A stretch of DNA of 64,000 nucleotides from JBJMQS01 sp045802605 (GTDB lineage Bacteria > Planctomycetota > Planctomycetia > Gemmatales > Gemmataceae), in the NCBI GenBank assembly GCA_045802605.1, contig JBJMQS010000030.1:248001-312000 (forward strand), written 5' to 3'. Positions within the stretch are counted from its first letter, which is position 1; every line of letters begins with the position of its first letter. A program made the translations under genes and the position numbers. Below, in pieces: positions 17,522-28,267 of the stretch. The notes beneath the pieces are model-generated. The model ran no database searches. It was given only the letters and a program-made list of their open reading frames with translations, and had not been told where the DNA came from.

Positions 17522-18067
17522 CTAAAGCCCACCCGTTGCAACGGGTGGGCTTTTCAATGCGCTCCAAATCCAAGCGCCTTCGTGGACGTGATCAAGAATA
17601 TAGAAATACACGTTTTCTTGATGTTCGCGATTATTGATAGGCACAGCCTTGCCTCGCTTTCCCCACAGTCGCCCCGGCCACCCGCACTTCCGCGCCTCGA
17701 ACCATGCGTGCCGCTTGGCGTGGCCCGACCAGGCACGAGGACAATTCGGAGGCAACTTTGCTTGAAGGTGCACATGCTGGCCCGAACAAGAAATTGACAA
17801 GACATATGCGCCTAATTGCTGCATGCGGTCACGTACCGCCACACCAACGACTTCACGCCAATGGTGCGCTAATACGACAGGTGGTTGTTTCAGCGACTTG
17901 CGGCTCTGCTCTTCGCGGAACCGGTATTCTTCCGGTGGCGGCGGATGTTTGTAATCGCCTTCCACGTGTTCGCGATGATGACGCGTGCGAAATCCGCGTG
18001 CATCTCCATAAAGCCACGACCCATAAGTCGACAGTATGATGTGAAACCAGCGTGTCTCGTCAGACAT
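17522..18067 (-). CDS. REP-associated tyrosine transposase (Y1_Tnp/IS200-like)
   Basis: 181 residues from the ATG at 18067. The HUH motif is CSGQHVHLQAKL; the candidate nucleophile tyrosines are in ENVYFYILDHVHEGAW. SDETRWFHIILSTYGSWLYG is typical of the longer RAYT-like group. The final residues PPVATGGL are encoded by the downstream palindrome (17524-17553), and a matching palindrome lies just upstream of the start (18079-18110). This arrangement is that of a RAYT with its own repeats, which it would nick and mobilise. Confidence 0.85.
   Translation of the reverse strand: MSDETRWFHIILSTYGSWLYGDARGFRTRHHREHVEGDYKHPPPPEEYRFREEQSRKSLKQPPVVLAHHWREVVGVAVRDRMQQLGAYVLSISCSGQHVHLQAKLPPNCPRAWSGHAKRHAWFEARKCGWPGRLWGKRGKAVPINNREHQENVYFYILDHVHEGAWIWSALKSPPVATGGL
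17524..17553. repeat. Perfect 30-bp palindrome downstream of the RAYT gene
   Basis: AAAGCCCACCCGTTG and CAACGGGTGGGCTTT form a perfect 30-bp palindrome. Its 22-bp heart is identical to the one at 18079-18110. It overlaps the last codons of the transposase gene. Confidence 0.9.
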
Positions 18068-18078
18068 GAAGATTCCCC

Positions 18079-18110
18079 GAAATCCCACCCGTTGCAACGG
18101 GTGGGATTTC
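18079..18110. repeat. Perfect 32-bp palindrome upstream of the RAYT gene
   Basis: GAAATCCCACCCGTTG and CAACGGGTGGGATTTC form a perfect 32-bp palindrome, 11 bp before the transposase start. It shares CCCACCCGTTGCAACGGG plus TGGG with the downstream copy; only the outer AAAG/GAAAT bases differ. Confidence 0.9.
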
Positions 18111-18129
18111 AAAATTGTAGGGGCTTACA

Positions 18130-19506
18130 CTACTCATACCGCAACGCTTCGATGGGATCGAGCCGCGAGGCTTTCCAGGCCGGGTAATAACCGAATGCGA
18201 TGCCCACCGTGGCCGACACAGCGACCGCCGCGATGACCGCGGGCCAGGACGTTTCGGTTGGCCAATGGAGAAAATAGCGGACGGCCCACGACCCACCCCA
18301 GCCGGCGAGAATGCCGATGATGCCGCCCAACAAACAGAGCACGACCGCTTCGGTGAGAAATTGGCGCAGAATGTCGGCCGCACGAGCGCCGACGGCCATG
18401 CGCAGGCCGATCTCTTTCGTGCGCTCGGTCACCGAGACGAGCATGATATTCATGATGCCGACGCCGCCGACGACGAGTGAAATGAGCGCGACGCAGAGGA
18501 GCAGATTGGTCATCAGCGAACTGGTCGAGGCCAAAGCCTTCGTCATCTCCGACATGTCGCGAATGTTGAAGTCATCCGGCTGGCCCGAATGTACCCGATG
18601 CCGTTCGTGCAATAGCTCCGTCATCTGACGGATGGCCGCTGGAACATCTTCCGATGTATCGGCGGCCGCAAGGATCTGATCGACGTTGGTGAATCGCACC
18701 GGCAATGGAGTATCCGCAGTCTGCGTGGCGGAAGGAATCGGATAAAGACTCGACTGCGCCCCGGGGTAAAGCTGGCTCAGTGAATTGACCCCGCCGGCCG
18801 CCGGCGAATTGTTGGCGCTTTGATTGACATTGGCCAACGACGATCCAGCCACGCGATACTTAATGGTGGTCCACGGTGCGAGCAGAATATCGTCTTGATC
18901 GAGGCCCATCATGTTGGCGCCTTTGGCGGTGAGGACGCCGACGATCCGAAACGCCACGTTTTGCACACGCACTTCTTTGCCCAACGGCGATTGGCCGCCG
19001 AAAAGCTCGCGCTCGAGCGTTTGCCCGATCAGGCAGACCTTACTGCCATTGCGCACATCGCGATCGGTGAACGGCTCTCCCTCGGAGAGATCGGTCCAAT
19101 CACGGACCTGCAAGAACGTCGGCGTGGTGCCGTAGATGTAGAGCGGCACCCAGTTGCGATTGCCATACACCACCTGTGTGCGGGCGCGGACCACCGGAGC
19201 CACGCTGCGTACCGCCGGGCACTCGCGCTGAATCGCCTCGGCATCTTGCGGTGTCAGAGTAATCACACTGCCGGAGCCGAATGTCACCCCGCCAGACGAC
19301 GCCGTGCCGGGCTGCACCAGCAAATTGTTTGCCCCCATGCTGGCGATGGTTTTGCGGATAGCGGCGGAAGAGCCCTGCCCAATCTCCATCATCGCGATCA
19401 CCGCAGCCACGCCGATAATGATGCCCAGTGTTGTGAGCACCGATCGCATCACGTTGCGCCTGAGAGCGGTGGTCGCCAGTCTTAATGTGCGCCGGAATTT
19501 TCGCAT
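18130..19506 (-). CDS. MacB-type ABC transporter permease (FtsX family)
   Basis: 458 residues. One N-terminal helix (VLTTLGIIIGVAAVIAMMEI), a periplasmic MacB_PCD domain of about 260 residues (GANNLLVQPGTASSGGV), then three C-terminal helices with ERTKEIGLRMAVGARAADIL. The C-terminus PAWKASRLDPIEALRYE is typical. It lacks its own ATPase domain; ATPase and adaptor genes are at 21772-23784 on the same strand, separated by an opposing gene. It would use ATPase-driven mechanotransmission to expel a substrate across the envelope. Confidence 0.92.
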   Translation of the reverse strand: MRKFRRTLRLATTALRRNVMRSVLTTLGIIIGVAAVIAMMEIGQGSSAAIRKTIASMGANNLLVQPGTASSGGVTFGSGSVITLTPQDAEAIQRECPAVRSVAPVVRARTQVVYGNRNWVPLYIYGTTPTFLQVRDWTDLSEGEPFTDRDVRNGSKVCLIGQTLERELFGGQSPLGKEVRVQNVAFRIVGVLTAKGANMMGLDQDDILLAPWTTIKYRVAGSSLANVNQSANNSPAAGGVNSLSQLYPGAQSSLYPIPSATQTADTPLPVRFTNVDQILAAADTSEDVPAAIRQMTELLHERHRVHSGQPDDFNIRDMSEMTKALASTSSLMTNLLLCVALISLVVGGVGIMNIMLVSVTERTKEIGLRMAVGARAADILRQFLTEAVVLCLLGGIIGILAGWGGSWAVRYFLHWPTETSWPAVIAAVAVSATVGIAFGYYPAWKASRLDPIEALRYE

Positions 19507-19580
19507 GGCCCTACCCTATTTCATTATACCCTTGCCGAATGGCCATCGGCCCGCGGCGTGCCAACGATTATGATGAAATC

Positions 19581-21761
19581 ATGGACTGGCAAAAACAGTT
19601 TCTCGAGGCTTGGGAACATCACCGGAATGGGCGGCTCGATCAAGCCGAGACGCTTTATCGTCAATTACTTGCGCAAGAACCGCGCCGCCCGGAAATATGG
19701 CATAACCTCGGCGTGCTAGCGGCCCAGAGGCGGCAATACGAGCCAGCTTTGAAATACTTGGACGAGGCGGTGAGTGTCAGCCCCAGCGCAGCGGGCATTC
19801 ATTCGAGTCGGGCCGAAGTTTTGCGCTGTCTCGGCCAGCTCGATGACGCTGAGAAAAGCTGCCGGCTCGCCATCGAGTTGAAACCAGACAATCCGCTGGC
19901 GTGGCAGAATCTCGGCGTCATTCTCTTTGCGCAAAAGCGCTACCCCGAGGCAGAAACTGCCTTGCGCGAATCACTGCGACTTCGCCCCGATTTCCCCGGC
20001 GTGTTGGTCGCTCTGGCCGATTGCCTCCGCGAGCAGGGCCGCATCAGCGAATCGCTGAATTGCTACCATCGCACATTGGCCGTCGCGCCCGATTTCGCCG
20101 CCGCCCATGCGAATCTTGGAATTGTCCAGGTGCTTCAGGGCCGGGTGGCCGAGGGGCTGGCCCACTGCCATCGCGCCGTGCAGCTAGCGCCGCACGATGC
20201 GCTCTTGCGACACAATTTGAGCCAACTGCTGGTGGAATATGGTCGGCCCAACGAGGCCCTAGAGACACTGTCGGCGGCGCTGCAAATCGCACCGAATTCA
20301 GGCCCGTTGTGCCTATCGCTGGCCACGGCGTTTTTTGAATTGGACGATTTGCCGCGAGCGCGACACTGGGTGAACGTCGCACTGCAATTGCAGCCGGACG
20401 ATCCTGAAGCTTGCTGCGTTTTGGGTAATATCGTGTTAGAACAGGGCGACGCTAGCTCCGCGGCGGAGATTTTCCAACAGGTTTTGCAAAAGCAACCTGA
20501 TCACACCGAAGCATTCGTTGGCCTAGCGCGATCACGGTTGGCCTCAGGTGACGTGTCCGGCGCGATCGATGCGTACCAGAAAGCAACTCGATTCGGGCCG
20601 ACCGAGGGCGGCACGCGCGAATCCTTTGGACACAGTCTCTCAGGTGCGGGCGATTTTCCGCGGGCGTTCGCGTCCATTGCCGCCCACATCGGATTGCTGA
20701 CCATTCAACGCGGCCAAGCGACTGATGAGGAGATCGGTCGAACCGAAGCACTGTTAGATCTACCGTGGCTAGGCCGGACTCGTAAAGCAGCAATTCATTT
20801 CGCGCTGGCCCAGGCTTACGATGGAAAAGGCGAGTATTCTCGTGCCGCAGCGCGGCTAGCCGACGCCAATGCCGGTCAAAAGCAGTTTTGGGAAACGCAA
20901 AAGAAGATTTATGATCCCGCTGAACATTCGCGCCACGTCGATCGGCTGATTGAAGTCTTCTCTCCCGACTTCTTTCAACGCAACCTAGCGAGTGACGCCA
21001 GTGTTGGCCCCGCCCGCCAATCTGAGCGCCCCGTCTTCATCGTTGGCATGCCGCGGTCGGGCACGACGCTCGTCGAACAAATCCTCGCCAGTCATCCGCA
21101 GGTATTTGGTGCGGGCGAACTACGGTATTCCATTCAGTCGTTGGCACGGCTGCCGCTCCTCTCTCGCGAGAAAGATGCGGCCAGAGCCCAAAATGATCCG
21201 CTCGCTTACGTTCCCTTCGCCGCGATCGCCGATTTCGAAGCAGTCGCCGATTGGCACCTGAAACAGTTGGAAACACTTGACCATGGCCGTGCGTTGCGCG
21301 TTGTCGATAAATTACCGGACAATTATTTGCAACTCGGTTTCTTAGCCACGATGTTCCCCAAGGCTCGATTCATTCACTGCCGGCGCGACATGCGTGATGT
21401 TGCACTTTCCTGTTGGAGCACCAACTTCGCCAAGCTTCATTGGTCAGTCGATTTGGACTGGGTCGCCAGCCGCATTCTCGATTATCAACGATTGATGGAG
21501 CACTGGCGGCGGGTATTGCCGGTGCCGATGCTGGAGATCGATTATGAGCAGCTTGTTGCTGATCAGGAGGCCGGCAGCCGGTGGTTAGTGGCGTGGTTGG
21601 GCCTGGAATGGGATCCACGTTGCCTAGCGTTTTACCAGACTCAGCGGCCAGTGCAGACTGCGAGTGCGGCCCAAGTCCGCGAGCCAATCCACCAGCGCTC
21701 AATCGGCCGGTGGAAGAACTACGCGGAAATGCTATCGCCGGTTTTGCTGCGGCTTGGTTAA
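19581..21761 (+). CDS. TPR-repeat sulfotransferase
   Basis: 726 residues from the ATG at 19581; longer forms would overlap the divergent permease gene. Residues ~1-400 hold about ten tetratricopeptide repeats (AETLYRQLLAQEPRRPEIWH, NLGVILFAQKRYPEAETALR). The C-terminal ~280 residues are a sulfotransferase domain: 5'-PAPS loop RPVFIVGMPRSGTTLVEQI and 3'-phosphate motif HCRRDMRDVALSCW. It probably sulfates a protein or glycan recognised by the repeats. It lies between two parts of an ABC efflux system, on the opposite strand. Confidence 0.9.
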   Translation: MDWQKQFLEAWEHHRNGRLDQAETLYRQLLAQEPRRPEIWHNLGVLAAQRRQYEPALKYLDEAVSVSPSAAGIHSSRAEVLRCLGQLDDAEKSCRLAIELKPDNPLAWQNLGVILFAQKRYPEAETALRESLRLRPDFPGVLVALADCLREQGRISESLNCYHRTLAVAPDFAAAHANLGIVQVLQGRVAEGLAHCHRAVQLAPHDALLRHNLSQLLVEYGRPNEALETLSAALQIAPNSGPLCLSLATAFFELDDLPRARHWVNVALQLQPDDPEACCVLGNIVLEQGDASSAAEIFQQVLQKQPDHTEAFVGLARSRLASGDVSGAIDAYQKATRFGPTEGGTRESFGHSLSGAGDFPRAFASIAAHIGLLTIQRGQATDEEIGRTEALLDLPWLGRTRKAAIHFALAQAYDGKGEYSRAAARLADANAGQKQFWETQKKIYDPAEHSRHVDRLIEVFSPDFFQRNLASDASVGPARQSERPVFIVGMPRSGTTLVEQILASHPQVFGAGELRYSIQSLARLPLLSREKDAARAQNDPLAYVPFAAIADFEAVADWHLKQLETLDHGRALRVVDKLPDNYLQLGFLATMFPKARFIHCRRDMRDVALSCWSTNFAKLHWSVDLDWVASRILDYQRLMEHWRRVLPVPMLEIDYEQLVADQEAGSRWLVAWLGLEWDPRCLAFYQTQRPVQTASAAQVREPIHQRSIGRWKNYAEMLSPVLLRLG

Positions 21762-21771
21762 GGAATTCGGA

Positions 21772-22458
21772 TCATGCTTTTCGTTCGATCAAACCGTCGC
21801 GGATACGGATGGTGCGTCTGGCGTGATTAGCGACCTCGGCATCGTGGGTCACCAGGATGATGGTGATTCCTTCGGATTCATTGAGTTGCCGAAATAATTC
21901 GAGGATCTCTGCGCTGGTGCGCGAATCGAGCGCGCCGGTGGGCTCATCGGCTAACAGCAATCGCGGATTGTTGATCAGCGAACGCGCGATGGCCACGCGC
22001 TGCTGCTGGCCACCGGAGAGTTGCGAGGGCTCATGGTCCATCCGCTCGGCGAGCCCAACCTTATGCAACAAGGCGGTTGCACGCTGAATCCATTCACGCT
22101 CGGGCAATTCTTCGGGCGTGTAAGAGAGCGGCATCATCACGTTTTCGAGTGCACTGGTGCGCGGCAACAAATTGAAATTCTGAAACACGAAGCCGATTTT
22201 GGTGTTGCGAATTCGTGCCCGCTGGTCCGACGTAAGATGCTCGATTGACTCGTTGTCGAGCGTGTACCTACCAGAACTTGGTCGATCGAGACAACCGAGG
22301 ATGTTCATCAACGTCGACTTGCCGGAGCCGGACGCGCCCATGAGGGCGACCATCTCGCCGTTCTCGATCGCTAGCGAAATCCCTTTGAGAACCGGGACGT
22401 CCACCTCGCCGAGGTGGTAGGTCTTGGTGATTTCGTCTAATGCCAAAAGCGCCATCAT
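21772..22458 (-). CDS. MacB/LolD-type ABC transporter ATPase
   Basis: 228 residues. Walker A GASGSGKSTLMNILGCLD, signature QLSGGQQQRVAIARSL, Walker B RLLLADEPTGALDSRTS and switch histidine ITIILVTHDAEVA are all intact. There are two adjacent start ATGs (22458 and 22455). It follows the adaptor gene by 9 bp and presumably drives the permease encoded at 18130-19506. Confidence 0.95.
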   Translation of the reverse strand: MMALLALDEITKTYHLGEVDVPVLKGISLAIENGEMVALMGASGSGKSTLMNILGCLDRPSSGRYTLDNESIEHLTSDQRARIRNTKIGFVFQNFNLLPRTSALENVMMPLSYTPEELPEREWIQRATALLHKVGLAERMDHEPSQLSGGQQQRVAIARSLINNPRLLLADEPTGALDSRTSAEILELFRQLNESEGITIILVTHDAEVANHARRTIRIRDGLIERKA

Positions 22459-22467
22459 GCACCAAAA

Positions 22468-23784
22468 TCAGGATGACTTGCCGCCGAAGAGTTTGGGCGC
22501 GAACGGGTTGCCTCCACCGCCACCGGCCGCGGCCGAGCGATTCTCGCCGATGATCACTTGCATTCCCTCGGTGACGCCCTCGCCACTGACTTCGGTCATG
22601 ATGCCGTCGCTCGCGCCGACGCGGACGTGGATTGGCCGGAGGAATTTGCCGTCAAGCGTCCACAGTGTGCCGCGCTCGCCGCCGTCAGCGGGCCCGTCGG
22701 CCTTCGCTTTAGCCTTCGGACTGCCTTCCGCCCGCTCGCGCACATCGGGCGCGACTTGGCCCGACTGGGGGAAGAATCGCAAAGCCGCGGTCGGCACCCG
22801 CAGCACGTCATCACGGCGGCCCACTTCGAATTGCAAGTTAGCGGTGAGGTATGGGAGCAGCTTCTCGTCGGAATTGTCAGTGTTGACTTCGACTGTGTAA
22901 GTGACGACATTCTGCGTCATCGCCGCATTCAGGCGAATCTTGCCAACTTCCCCGCGAAATACCCGGCCCGGGTAAGCATCGACCGTGAACGTCGCGGGCT
23001 GCCCTTGATGAATCTGCCCAATGTCCGCCTCGTTGACGGACACCCAGACTTGCAGGCGTTTCAAATCCTTCGCGATGAGGAACAGGCTGGGCGCGTTGAG
23101 ACTCGACACGACCGTCTGGCCAACGTTCACTCGGCGATCAACGATCACGCCTTTCACCGGCGAACGGATCGTGCAGTAGCTCAGATTTCGTTCCGCCTTG
23201 CGCAGTACGGCTTCGGCCTGTGAGACCGCTCGCTGCGCTACGATGACCGCGGCCTCACCAACCGACAGGTTGGCCTTCGCCGATTCGTAATTGGCTTGAA
23301 ACATATCGTAATCTTGTTCGGTGATTGCGCCGGGTTGGCTCTTCAGTTGTTGAGCCCGCGCCCAATCGCGCTCGGCCTGGGTGAGCTTGGCGCGGAGTTG
23401 GTTCACATCGGCCTGGGAGCGCTGCAAGCTGGCTTTCGAGCCCTCGACTGTGGCCCGCGCCTGATCAACGTCCGAGACGTATAGCGAGTCGTCGATCTGG
23501 GCCAGCACGGTGCCTTCTTCAACCGGTGTGGTGTAGTCAACTGACTTCTTGGGATCGCGCGGATCGGTGCCGAGATTTTTAACTTGGCCGGCCACCTGGG
23601 CGCCGATATCGACAACCTCTTCGGGTTCGACGGTACCAGTCGCGCTGATCGTCATCACGATCGGTCCACGGTCCACCTTGGCCATTTTCCAGCTCGGCTG
23701 ACTTTCATGCGCCTGCCGCCAGAAATAAGTGACACCGAGTGCCGCCAAGCCAAACATTACGGCAATTACAATCCAACGCGTCAT
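22468..23784 (-). CDS. MacA/HlyD-type periplasmic adaptor subunit
   Basis: 438 residues. An N-terminal anchor helix (IVIAVMFGLAALGVTYFW) is followed by a lipoyl-like half (ISATGTVEPEEVVDIGAQVA), a coiled-coil hairpin (about 110-200), the second lipoyl half (YCTIRSPVKGVIVDRRVNVG) and beta-barrel segments. The C-terminus has a glycine run (SAAAGGGGGNPFAP). It would link the inner-membrane pump to an outer-membrane channel. First gene of the adaptor-ATPase operon. Confidence 0.92.
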   Translation of the reverse strand: MTRWIVIAVMFGLAALGVTYFWRQAHESQPSWKMAKVDRGPIVMTISATGTVEPEEVVDIGAQVAGQVKNLGTDPRDPKKSVDYTTPVEEGTVLAQIDDSLYVSDVDQARATVEGSKASLQRSQADVNQLRAKLTQAERDWARAQQLKSQPGAITEQDYDMFQANYESAKANLSVGEAAVIVAQRAVSQAEAVLRKAERNLSYCTIRSPVKGVIVDRRVNVGQTVVSSLNAPSLFLIAKDLKRLQVWVSVNEADIGQIHQGQPATFTVDAYPGRVFRGEVGKIRLNAAMTQNVVTYTVEVNTDNSDEKLLPYLTANLQFEVGRRDDVLRVPTAALRFFPQSGQVAPDVRERAEGSPKAKAKADGPADGGERGTLWTLDGKFLRPIHVRVGASDGIMTEVSGEGVTEGMQVIIGENRSAAAGGGGGNPFAPKLFGGKSS

Positions 23785-23869
23785 GAGAAATCACCCTGGG
23801 CCACATACTGGAAACGCGTGCAACACGTAAGCTTGCACAAGACATACCCTGGGGGCTCAAAGTAGCGAA

Positions 23870-24103
23870 ATGCCACTCGATCTCGATGAGAATTGGGACG
23901 ACGATGCTGATCCGGACGATGAGGACGAGGCCACAGTCCCCTGTCCTTATTGTGGCGAGGAAATCCATGAGGATGCGCAGCGGTGCCCGGAATGCGGGCA
24001 GTACATCTCGGCCGAGGACGCCCCGCCGGCCAGCAAACCGTGGTGGATTCTGATTGCCGCGATTTTGGCCCTGATAGGGATTTACCTGACATTCATCCGT
24101 TAA
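23870..24103 (+). CDS. Zinc-ribbon single-pass membrane protein
   Basis: 77 residues. The acidic N-terminus (ENWDDDADPDDEDEAT) is followed by a zinc ribbon with four cysteines (CPYCGEEIHEDAQRCPECGQ) and one membrane helix (PWWILIAAILALIGIYLTF). It belongs to the diverse zinc-ribbon-plus-helix proteins; no specific function can be given. It is divergent from the adaptor gene and 83 bp before sucC. Confidence 0.75.
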   Translation: MPLDLDENWDDDADPDDEDEATVPCPYCGEEIHEDAQRCPECGQYISAEDAPPASKPWWILIAAILALIGIYLTFIR

Positions 24104-24186
24104 TCGGCGCTGCCGCACGGGTTTTTTCGGCGGCCTGACTCCCCTATAACACTCGCAAGACTCTCCACGATTTTTGAGCGACACCG

Positions 24187-25380
<1,194 letters not shown>

Positions 25381-25880
25381 CCAAGAAACAAGACGCAAGA
25401 ACCAAATAAGAACCAAAATCAGAAGAAAGAACCATTAGGGGCGAGTTGATGGAACCGTGCGCGACGAAGTTCGATTTGGAGGAGCGGACATATCAGTTCG
25501 CTCGCCGAGTCCGCACGTGGTGCAAGCTCCTTCCGCTGACAATTGGGAATATTGAAGACAGCCGCCAGTTGATTCGGTCATCTGGCTCAGTCGGCGCGAA
25601 CTATATCGAGGCCAATGAACCGCTCGGGACCAAGGATTTCCTCGTGCACATTAAGATGTGCCGGAAGGAATCTAAAGAATCACGCTACTGGTTGCGCCTC
25701 CTCGATCTGGAATCAAAACCAATGCTGGAGGAGGAGCGAGATGCCCTAATCCAGGAAGCGACCGAACTCTTGCTGATCTTCGCAGCAATTATCCAAAAGC
25801 GAACCAATACCTCCTAAGCTTCAGGTGTTTTGGTTCTTGCTTCTTGGTTTTGGTTCTTATTTGGTTCTTGTTTCTCGGAC
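25381..25880. mobile_element. Inverted-repeat element carrying an S23 four-helix-bundle gene
   Basis: A left arm (25381-25433) and a right arm (about 25829-25878) are inverted copies of each other. They share GAACCAAATAAGAACCAAAA in opposite orientation, plus CCAAGAAACAAG against CTTGTTTCTCGG and AAGAACC ends. The left arm begins one base after the sucC TAA and the right arm ends 23 bp before the sucD ATG. The transcript could fold into a stem of about 45 bp with the S23 gene in the loop. This is the layout of intervening sequences in 23S rRNA, here in an mRNA. Confidence 0.7.
25449..25817 (+). CDS. Four-helix-bundle protein (23S rRNA intervening-sequence protein family)
   Basis: 122 residues from the ATG at 25449. 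DLEERTYQFARRVRTWCKLL, IRSSGSVGANYIEANEPLG, DFLVHIKMCRKESKESRYWL and EATELLLIFAAIIQKR match the S23/IVP family (TIGR02436), small bundles found in rRNA intervening sequences and elsewhere. The molecular role is unsettled; they may bind RNA or act with the flanking repeats in mobility. The gene is enclosed by long inverted arms between sucC and sucD. Confidence 0.88.
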   Translation: MEPCATKFDLEERTYQFARRVRTWCKLLPLTIGNIEDSRQLIRSSGSVGANYIEANEPLGTKDFLVHIKMCRKESKESRYWLRLLDLESKPMLEEERDALIQEATELLLIFAAIIQKRTNTS

Positions 25881-25901
25881 CTTGATTCTTGGGAATTCTC
25901 C

Positions 25902-26780
<879 letters not shown>

Positions 26781-27506
26781 ATGGGGGAATCTCTCGTCGC
26801 AGCCGAGGCAATTGATCGCGATGGATTCGCGGTGCTTCGAGGTGTGTACGACGAGTACGAATTAGATCGCCTGACCGAAATCCTGACTTCCGCACTTCAA
26901 CGCGAAATGGGCGAGGCCGTGCGCCGCAGTGAGGAAGGCCACGTTTTCGCCGCGCGAAATCTGCTTCAAATCTGGCCAGATTCCAGGGTCTGTTGGCGGC
27001 GTCCACGTATACTTGCTGCGCTCGCCGACGTACTTGGCGCCCATTTTGGACTCGTGCGAGGATTATTTTTTGATAAACCGCCGGGGCGAACGTGGTCCCT
27101 GCCCTGGCACAAAGACGTCACCATCGCCGTGCGCGACAACTCCATTGTTGGTCTGCATTTTTCGAAACCTACCCACAAATGTGGTGTCCCACATATCGAA
27201 GCACCAATTATTGTTCTTAACCAAATGCTGACGCTACGCATTCATCTCGATCCAGCAACCAAAGAAAACGGCGCGCTCGTAGTGATCCCTGGCTCCCACA
27301 ATCAAGGCAAGACCATGCGGGACGAACAGGCCGCAGTCACGGTTGAGGCCAACCGGGGCGATGTGCTACTGATCCGGCCACTTGTGAGTCATTGCAGCGC
27401 GAGTTCCGATCCAGCGACGACTCTTCACCGCAGAATTATTCACGTCGAGTTTGCTGCTGAACGGCAATTGCCGAATGGATATGAATGGTTCATATTTGAA
27501 CGCTGA
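26781..27506 (+). CDS. Phytanoyl-CoA dioxygenase family protein (Fe(II)/2-oxoglutarate)
   Basis: 241 residues. The iron ligands fit the family pattern: SLPWHKDVTIAV (H-x-D) and a distal histidine in PLVSHCSASSD, with a 2-oxoglutarate-binding arginine in LHRRIIHVEFAAE. IPGSHNQG is also conserved. The ATG directly abuts the sucD stop (TAAATG), so it is probably translationally coupled to the TCA-cycle genes. The hydroxylated substrate is unknown. Confidence 0.85.
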   Translation: MGESLVAAEAIDRDGFAVLRGVYDEYELDRLTEILTSALQREMGEAVRRSEEGHVFAARNLLQIWPDSRVCWRRPRILAALADVLGAHFGLVRGLFFDKPPGRTWSLPWHKDVTIAVRDNSIVGLHFSKPTHKCGVPHIEAPIIVLNQMLTLRIHLDPATKENGALVVIPGSHNQGKTMRDEQAAVTVEANRGDVLLIRPLVSHCSASSDPATTLHRRIIHVEFAAERQLPNGYEWFIFER

Positions 27507-27515
27507 TAAGCCACG

Positions 27516-27929
27516 TCAAGTGGTCCAATCCTCGACTGCCAGACCAGGGATTCTGACGAAGTCATTTACATTTCGAGTAACGATTGTTGCGTTAAATTCC
27601 ATTGCGATTGCAGCGATGCGCAGATCATTCTTGCCAATTCCGCGATGGATCTTGCGAAGCGAAATGTAACGATGGATCGCGGGCTCGGAAAACGTGATGA
27701 GGTCAAAACTCGCTAAGAAACGAATTGCAATCGTCATCCGCTGATAAACGTGCGCCAATTCTGGCGGTTGCTTGGCTCGTCGCAGTCGCGTGTACCACCC
27801 TGTCAGTTGTTCTTCGACGCTTATCACAGCAACTGAAATATTTCTTGGTTGATTAGCAAGAATCTTCTGAACGAGAGCCACATGGCCAGTTTGGAAGAGA
27901 GTTAAGACATCCGTATCAAGGATATACAT
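27516..27929 (-). CDS. vapC: PIN-domain VapC-like toxin
   Basis: 137 residues. The conserved acidic residues fit: MYILDTDVLTLF at the N-terminus, a glutamate in ISVEEQLTGWYTRLR, and IGKNDLRIAAIAMEFNATIV then VNDFVRIPGLAVEDW. PIN toxins are Mg-dependent RNases. It starts 2 bp after the stop of the antitoxin-like gene on the same strand. Confidence 0.9.
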   Translation of the reverse strand: MYILDTDVLTLFQTGHVALVQKILANQPRNISVAVISVEEQLTGWYTRLRRAKQPPELAHVYQRMTIAIRFLASFDLITFSEPAIHRYISLRKIHRGIGKNDLRIAAIAMEFNATIVTRNVNDFVRIPGLAVEDWTT

Positions 27930-27931
27930 GG

Positions 27932-28228
27932 CTAAAGCACGTCGGGGTCTGCGTCCATTTTCCGTCGATTTTCAGCAATGATTTCAACGACCTCTTCAAA
28001 ATAGTGGTCATCTTTGAACACGCCTGCGAAATCGGCGAATGGATGTGCTGGGCCAGCTTCTAAGGAGATGAGTTCGGCACCGGCTTGTCGGCGCGCGCGA
28101 AGTTGTTCCTGTAATTTCGCCAATACTTCCTCACGCGTCGCACCTTCGGCGCTCAGCGAAAATGGCTCGCCGCCGCACGATCGATATCCGTTTCCTGCAA
28201 CCGGCTCAATCAGTATTGGAATTTGCAC
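27932..28228 (-). CDS. HicB-like / VapB-type antitoxin
   Basis: 98 residues from a GTG at 28228, chosen because GGAG lies 6 nt upstream; a TTG two codons earlier is too close to it. The N-terminal half (IPILIEPVAGNGYRSCGGEP, EGATREEVLAKLQEQL) resembles the HicB antitoxin fold. The C-terminal tail (FKDDHYFEEVVEIIAENRRK) resembles tails of antitoxins paired with PIN toxins. It would bind and neutralise the VapC-like protein encoded next. Confidence 0.75.
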   Translation of the reverse strand: MQIPILIEPVAGNGYRSCGGEPFSLSAEGATREEVLAKLQEQLRARRQAGAELISLEAGPAHPFADFAGVFKDDHYFEEVVEIIAENRRKMDADPDVL

Positions 28229-28267
28229 AATCAACTCCGTCAGACCATTGACGGCATTATAGCTGAA

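Noticed and set aside
25381..25433. Short AGAACCAA repeats, considered as a CRISPR or microsatellite
   Set aside because: The units are irregular and have an inverted partner at 25829-25878; they form arms, not spaced direct repeats. No CRISPR array was seen anywhere.
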